A DNA stretch of 64,000 nt. It comes from Acanthochlamys bracteata (lineage: Eukaryota > Streptophyta > Magnoliopsida > Pandanales > Velloziaceae). Under the pieces are notes generated by a model that saw only the letters and a program-made list of their open reading frames with translations, was not told the DNA's origin and made no database searches. The translations under genes and the position numbers were made by a program. This document shows, in pieces, positions 58,531 to 64,000 of the stretch (position 1 is the first letter of the stretch; each line of letters starts with the position of its first letter). The DNA lies in NCBI GenBank assembly GCA_019914995.1, contig CM034129.1, positions 6,213,725-6,277,724 of the forward strand. Reading direction: 5' to 3'.

Positions 58531-60060
58531 TGTATAAGCAATATCAAAGATGTACTAGTAACAATGTTAAAAATGATCTTTCAATAAAGATCGAATTTGT
58601 CTTTTAATAGATCGGAATCTGATAGAAGTCTCGTTCAAAATGGAACTAAATTAATTTGTTCGATATTGGTGCTTCAACAATTTTAAACTGATGCGTTCAG
58701 AAACCTAGCTCCTTTTTTTTATATAAGATACTATTCTTCATTAACAATAGCAAGTAAATTCCAGGCTTCCTTATGAACGAATGTGCCGGTCCTGCTTGTA
58801 TACTTCTCCCAGAATCATGTATGAAACTTCTATCTAAGATTGGAATGGACTACAATTCGTGAGAAGGATAAATTCTAACTTAAAAGTTCAAGTAAGTTAG
58901 CTTATGCAACTGAGTGTTAATAGCATAAATTCTATCACTCACTTAAACGGAGTGACTACAATACAGTACTAGAAATGTTTTAATAGGAACTCTGCTTATT
59001 TCTCCAAGCATAAATAATACAAATAAATACATTCACATCACAAGCTTATTTCTACTATATGCAATTCATTTCATAGACTACATGTGGTGGAACCATTTGA
59101 ACCAAAAATTGAGAAACATATCTGATCTCTGCAGACAAGTCCCCATGTGAAACGCAATGGAACTTTTTGTAAGTTGCGGTCCTTGTTGGATCAGTGTGAT
59201 TCATATCAGAGACCAGAGAACCATAAGATTAATAAAACATTGACACTTCAGACGTATGCAGAGATTTCTAGTTCGGTTTTTGCAAGGTTTTTCGGAGAGA
59301 GTGGATTTTCCTGAATATACCAACACCAGAACTGATCAGAATTTTCCTACTTTATCCTTTTAGTGCTTGATGTGAAGTTCCGCACTAGCTTTTGAGTATG
59401 CCATGAAACCTGCAAATGCAAAAACAGGCTATTTATGAATTTGTCTATAAACCATATTGAAGTTAGCTTAGGGGTTTTCTAAATTTTAGTTTATAGATGA
59501 AGAAAGTTGATGAGTTCATACAAGCAAGAAATTCCGAACTGATTAATCTGTAAATGATTTTGTGAAATTTGTTGCTTGCAAGTGTATCTTCAAATACTTG
59601 CATGGCCAATATCAATATGGAAACCTATATTTTCTGTATGAACTAGTTTAGTCTTTCAAACAAAGATTATGATTAATGAAGAAGGTCTATTAAGTTGAAT
59701 AGTTCCTCTCTAATCCTTTTTGTCTGTCAGTCACTGTTGAAGATCTTATTAATTTCTAGTTCCTCTCTGCAGATATTGATCAATTTCTAGCGCATTGCAA
59801 ACATTATCTGATGATCATGTGAACCTGGAACTTAAAATATATATGAAATTGGGCAGATGAGTTGGGTATTTTGAAGAAAGTCCTAGCATTGGGCACCACT
59901 GGTCTTTCTTATTTAGGTACTTCGTGTTGCCTTTTACTGATAGATGCATAACCTTGTCTAATCTTTTTGATGTGTAGGATCAATTTACATAATCTTGTTG
60001 CTTGTTATAAAGAAAGATCCTGCCTTGCAATATATAAGCATTGGTGGTTTAAGAAAATCA
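58531..60060. other. Intergenic DNA with a possible lone exon
   Basis: Composition at 59040-59460 is less AT-rich than around it. On the minus strand a good acceptor TTTGCATTTGCAG is followed at 59411-59362 by a short open stretch, FMAYSKASAELHIKH, and a stop, which looks like a terminal exon. I found no matching upstream exon, so it may be debris or chance. Confidence 0.3.
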
Positions 60061-60341
60061 TAGAATCGGATTCTCGCACTAAAAAATTGGCTAATCTTAG
60101 AATTATTAAAAAGCATGGACTATTAAGCCTATCAAGTCAGAATTCATTTGGATCAATCCAAAATAAATTGTTGCCTCAATATCAAGTTAGCTAGTTTGTT
60201 TTTTTATTTGAGCACCATATCAGACCGCTACACTAATAAAATAATTTGGCCTTAGCTTATCAAATTAGTCTTTCTTTCTCTCGTGCCTATCAAATTCTAC
60301 ACGCTACTAATCTGGATCTAAACTAATTGGGAAGCCTAACA
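60061..60341 (-). repeat. Solo LTR related to the small element at 22456-23458
   Basis: Begins TAGAATCGGATTCTCGCACT and ends GAAGCCTAACA, aligning with LTR 22784-23458 (MITE removed) and 22456-22726, including an AGTCAGAATTCATTTGGATC block. There is no second copy next to it and no clear target duplication. Confidence 0.65.
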
Positions 60342-60564
60342 AAAACCGTGTGCCAACCATCTAGAGAAGGGTTTAGAAAATAAATCTGGCCTCCGAAGTC
60401 CAGGTGACGATGCAACGGAGATTGCTTCTATGCTGTTGGACACGAAAGGGATTCGGCCGGAAAGGGTCCAGGCACGGCTGGAATTGTTGACTGCCAAGGA
60501 GGGCATGGAAGTCGACAAGGGCTACTTCACTGACATCTCACAAGACATGATTGTAGACGGATAA
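60342..60564 (+). CDS. Unrecognised C-terminal coding fragment
   Basis: An open frame from the edge of the solo LTR to TAA at 60562-60564 gives about 73 residues, including DDATEIASMLLDTKGI, RVQARLELLTAKEG and DKGYFTDISQDMIVDG. Its balanced composition stands out from the local AT-rich DNA and suggests the 3' exon of a gene whose front was lost or displaced by the LTR. No ATG or upstream exon is evident. I do not recognise the family. Confidence 0.35.
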
Positions 60565-60866
60565 ATAAAACTCATAATTGAACAATTGTGCGTAAACTGG
60601 CTTTTTTTTTTTTCTCTTGTTCTAGGATGAACGATGCAAATGTAGATGACCAATACAAAGCAATGAGTACATGTTGCTGGAGTTATTGAAATATGTTAGC
60701 ATTAATCTTCAGGAAACAGGATACAGTAAACACGCATGAGTATGTACGCAATATAGATAGCGTATACAAAACCATTCCTTCTTTCCTTTATTCATGAAAG
60801 ATTATGAAAAACATATCTTGATCTACAAAGATTTATTTTTCTTTTTTATTTTCGAGAGAATAGTGC
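60565..60866. other. Spacer, includes likely 3' UTR of the cysteine-rich peptide gene
   Basis: AT-rich, with no ORF or repeat ends recognised. Confidence 0.4.
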
Positions 60867-61091
60867 TCAGTTCTTGGAAGGATTGTTGTTGATGGAACGG
60901 AGCTCGTAGCTGGCGACCCTAACGCAAGAAATGCTGCACATCCTCAAGCAATCCTCTTGCTCATCTCCCTGCATTCCGGCGCATTGGTTATTCACACAAT
61001 CATCTAAGCACAAGCTGGCTGCCGGAGCGGGGGACATCATCAGCATTGCTATGAAAAACAGACAAATGATTGCGTTCTTCATCGGCGCCAT
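60867..61091 (-). CDS. Small secreted cysteine-rich peptide (thionin-like / Ole e 6-like pattern)
   Basis: The predicted 74-aa product starts MAPMKN, has a hydrophobic core (ICLFFIAMLMM) and a probable signal-peptidase site after PAPAA. The mature part has six cysteines arranged C-x3-C-x4-C, a spacer, then C-x3-C-x3-C (CLDDCVNNQC and CLRMCSISC). Plant thionin-like and Ole e 6-like secreted peptides have this paired spacing; the exact family is not certain. An in-frame ATG at 61115 is possible, but the one at 61091 gives a normal signal peptide. It lies 0.3 kb downstream of the PPR gene on the same strand; no shared control is implied. Function (defence, pollen or other) cannot be told from sequence. 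Confidence 0.7.
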   Translation of the reverse strand: MAPMKNAIICLFFIAMLMMSPAPAASLCLDDCVNNQCAGMQGDEQEDCLRMCSISCVRVASYELRSINNNPSKN

Positions 61092-61115
61092 TCTAAGAAA
61101 ATCGCTTATCGTCAA

Positions 61116-61373
61116 GATTGCAATGAATGCACTGAAGAAGGTTGTTGCCTATGAAACTGTCTATTTATATGCTTTTTATCAGATATTTGGTTGTGAGAAT
61201 TCAGGGAAGATGATGATTTCCCTTCTGAGGATTGTGTGGCTGAATACATGGTCAATGAACTATTTGTGGATCAACAACTAGAATCACGCAAATTATAAGC
61301 TATATTTTTACCTTCAAATTCTTAACCAGTCATTCAAAATCAACGGTAAAACATGCAGTTGTCCGACTTCTGA
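61116..61373 (-). other. Spacer between PPR stop and cysteine-rich peptide gene
   Basis: Upstream region of the peptide gene. No clear TATA box was assigned, and a plus-strand ORF overlapping it is a shadow. Confidence 0.35.
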
Positions 61374-63550
61374 TCAGCACAAATCTCTCCCTGCCAGTTG
61401 TTGACTAATACTTGAAGACTCTTGTTCAACTCTAAATACGTAAGTTTGTCTATCTATCTCAATCAAACTTATGCCTTCTACCCTCTGCAAACCTTTCTTC
61501 GCCATCAAACGCCTTATGCTATCAGCTTCATGCCATCGCCCTGATCTTGCATACATGTTAGCAAGGAATACATAGTTTGTGGCGTTATTTGGTTCTATTT
61601 CAAGTAGCAAGTTTCCTATCTGCTTGCCCATTTTCAAATTTTTGTGCTTGCTGCATGCTCCAAGAAGATTTCTCCATGAAGAAGGTTCAGGTTCGTAAGG
61701 CATCTTGCTGATGAACCTTATTGCTTCTTGTATCTCACCGGATCTTGCCAACATGTCTATAACACAAGCATAGTGTTCATAGGTCGGAATAATTCCATGA
61801 TCTTTTTCCATGGAATTGAACAAGTTAATCCCTTCATCAGTAAGTCCAGCATGGTTGAAAGCTGAGAGAAGGTTCAACACAGTGATATTATCAGGTATTA
61901 GGCCACAAATTTTTGTCATGCTAAATAGTTCAGTGGCTTCTTTTGCATCCCCGTGCTGAGCCAGAGCTGCGATCATGGAGTTGAAGGAAACAATGTTTGA
62001 TTTTCAATAGAATCATAGATTCTTTTAGCGTTGTCTATGCATCCACAATTTGAGTACATTGACAGAAGTGAATTCTTAGCTGCTATGTCAAAGAATCTGT
62101 TGCCCTTCAAGCTGTAGGCGTGAATTTGTTGGCCGATTTCTAGACTTGGAAGCTTTCCACAAGCACTGAACAAACTGGAGTAGATGGAATTGTTTGGTGT
62201 AACGCCTAGATCTAGCATCTCAACAAATAGCTGGAGAGCCTCTTGCATTGCTCCAGTTCTCACACTTGCAGAGATCATTGAAGACCAAACAGCAGTATCA
62301 CAATCAGCGAAATTCATGTCCTCAAATATAATCCGCGCGTCATCAAACGATCGAAAACTTGAATACATTGACATCAAAGAAGATGCAATAAATGGTCGAT
62401 TCACTAATCCTAGTTTAATCACGTATGTATGAATTGTTTCGAATTCTTGGGGAAGATTTTCCTCGTCTGCAACTCCACTCAGCAACGCAGGAAACGTGAA
62501 CTCATCAGGAACAAATCCTTTTTGTATCATGTCTCTGAAAGCACTTAATGCTTCTTCTCTGAGACTCATTTGAGAGTACCCTTTAACGATGGAGTTCCAA
62601 GTCACGATGTTTCTCTGTGTCATTCTTTCAAAAACCTTTCTTCCATTATCTAAGCTCCTAAAATCTATGTATAAATCCACGAAGGAAGTTTCCAAGATTG
62701 TGTTGTTGAGCAACCCTCGTACAATGGCTTGACTGTGAATTTGTTCTACTAACGCTGTTGATCTGCAAGCCTTCAGCAAACTGCTGAAAGTTTGCGCTGT
62801 TGGTTCTACTCCGTTGCCCAGCATGCCTATGTAGAGTTTGATTCCTTCTTGAAGCAATCCAGCTTCTGCAAGTCGGGCAATCATCAAATTCCAACTAACC
62901 ACACTTGTATTCTTTGTTACATCTTCGAAAGCTCGAAAGGAATCACTAATGTGCCACCAAGTAGCATACATTTGCACAAGAGAATTGCTCACGAACTCTT
63001 CTGTTGCGTAGCCTAACTTAGTAGCAAGAGAGTGAAGTTGCATTCCTAAAGATATATCTCCATTGAGCTCAATGACACTGATAACTGATGATAGAGTGAA
63101 CTGGTCTGGCTCCAACCCATATCTCTGCAACTCAAGAAACATTGGCAGAGCTTCTTCCACAAGTCCCAAATGTGAGTACTTACTCATCATAGAATTCCAG
63201 CATATAATATTTTCCTTCACGTCAGTGGTATCAAAGATTTTCTCAGCAAAGTCTAAGTTATCACACTTCAAATATAAGCTCAGCAGATTGGATTGCAGGA
63301 ACTGGTCTGAGTGGAGACCTCGCTTTACCATGTTTGCATGCAGTTGCAGGCCACCACAAAGAGACTTTTCTCTTGTGCAAAATTGTAGTAGAGGAGCATA
63401 GGAAGACGGATTCATGGTTGGGATAGGCTTGAATTGAGAATGTTGGAATTGATGTTGTTGTTCTTTGAGCTCCCATGCTGTTGCAAAGTCTGCAGTGAAC
63501 TTGTTTCTGAAACCTGCTTCTGTATGGAGTCTTTGGCCAAAACTAGGCAT
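61374..63550 (-). CDS. Pentatricopeptide repeat protein, PLS class with E-type tail, one-base frameshift
   Basis: An intronless frame from ATG 63550 encodes about 518 residues of PPR repeats; the same repeat series continues in the next frame to the stop at 61374, about 720 residues in all. Repeat motifs recur about every 31-36 residues (IICWNSMMSKYS, VVSWNLMIARLA, IVTWNSIVKGYS, AVWSSMISASV). The tail has ACVIDMLARSGEIQEA, SWRNLLGACSKH, YVFLANMYARSGRWHEA and GISLIEIDRQ, typical of E/E+ domains, without DYW. Such proteins bind organelle RNA and guide C-to-U editing or processing. Frame changes at 61990-62000, where an A run (CAAACATT) appears one A short. This may be a real null allele or an assembly error. 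Organelle targeting is likely but not clear from the N-terminus. Confidence 0.88.
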
Positions 63551-64000
63551 TGTTTGGTAGATAAGGTTTCAAATTGCTTTCCAGTAGATAAGGTGAACCT
63601 GCTTTATGCTTAGAAAGAAACTAGGAATTTTTCAATTTGGTGAATCTACGAAAATTTTCAATTTGGTGCATCCAATTTTTTAAAAGTATATTTAAGCCCC
63701 CACAAAACTTAGCATTGGGGGTGGCAATATATGATCCGATCCGAAAACGCAATCTGAAATCGACCTATTTAATTAGGGTTAGGGTTAGAAAATTTGATCC
63801 GGTTAGGATTGAGAGAATTATAATATTATTGAAAGTATTATTATATAGGTGTTTCTGTAATTACGAATTTGATTTTGTATAAAAAGTTTTATCAAAACTT
63901 TGTTAGATAGCTATGTTTATCAAAATTTTTATTGAAATTATTAGTATGTATTTATAATCATAAAATTTCAGTTATCACCACATATTTTTAAAAATAAATA
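63551..64000. other. PPR upstream region and AT-rich repeat
   Basis: From about 63720 a block with GGTGGCAATATATGATCCG, ATCGACCTATTTAATTAGGG and TTAGGGTTAGGGTTAG resembles, in inverse order, the repeat at 24150-24960. The rest is AT-rich with no gene seen. Confidence 0.45.

Noticed and set aside
63771..63790. TTAGGGTTAGGGTTAG, possible telomeric repeat
   Set aside because: Only two to three units, not the plant TTTAGGG form, and part of a dispersed repeat also near 24.2-24.9 kb.

Overview
The window is nuclear DNA of a eudicot plant; I cannot name the genus from sequence alone. The evidence is small exons with GT-AG introns, plant-specific gene families (VAL B3 repressor, DUF4408/DUF761, AGD5-type ArfGAP, TIC20, LAZ1-like, PPR), and very AT-rich intergenic DNA packed with plant transposable elements. 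There are no operons, and I saw no tRNA, rRNA or CRISPR array.

Genes in order: (1) 2-544 (+), 3' end of a VAL-type B3 transcriptional repressor, cut by the window edge. (2) 3463-5699 (-), two-exon DUF4408/DUF761 membrane protein. (3) 25607-34484 (-), eleven-exon AGD5/NEVERSHED-type ArfGAP, predicted 480 aa, with a LINE remnant in intron 6 and one apparent GC-AG intron. (4) 37907-40206 (+), two-coding-exon TIC20 of the chloroplast inner envelope, predicted 273 aa. (5) 53687-55851 (-), four-coding-exon LAZ1/DUF300 membrane protein, predicted 292 aa. (6) 60867-61091 (-), small secreted cysteine-rich peptide. (7) 61374-63550 (-), intronless PLS-type PPR protein with a one-base frameshift. Exon models were built by hand from splice consensus, frame continuity and family knowledge.

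The rest is a transposon graveyard. 5.9-12.1 kb is a cluster of AT-rich foldback MITEs of one family with more than a dozen copies in the window. 12.7-20.1 kb is a decayed Ty3/gypsy element of Athila type with both LTRs, a near-matching 5-bp target duplication and a second element inserted between RT and RNase H. 22.0-23.5 kb holds a very small LTR element with only about 57 bp between its LTRs, itself carrying a Tourist-like MITE. 41.6-48.9 kb is a nest: an AT-rich MITE split by a TA microsatellite, a palindromic MITE, and a 6.6-kb Mutator-like element with roughly 1.5-kb terminal inverted repeats and a dead FAR1-type transposase. 51.8-52.6 kb is a complete TRIM element with target duplication sitting inside exon-like sequence I could not identify.

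The genes have unrelated functions (chromatin repression, vesicle traffic, plastid import, membrane protein, organelle RNA processing) and show no pathway clustering. The strongest leads are the nested Mutator element, the minimal LTR element, the MITE family, the GC-AG intron and the unidentified coding-like fragments at 50.3-53.0 kb and 60.3-60.6 kb.
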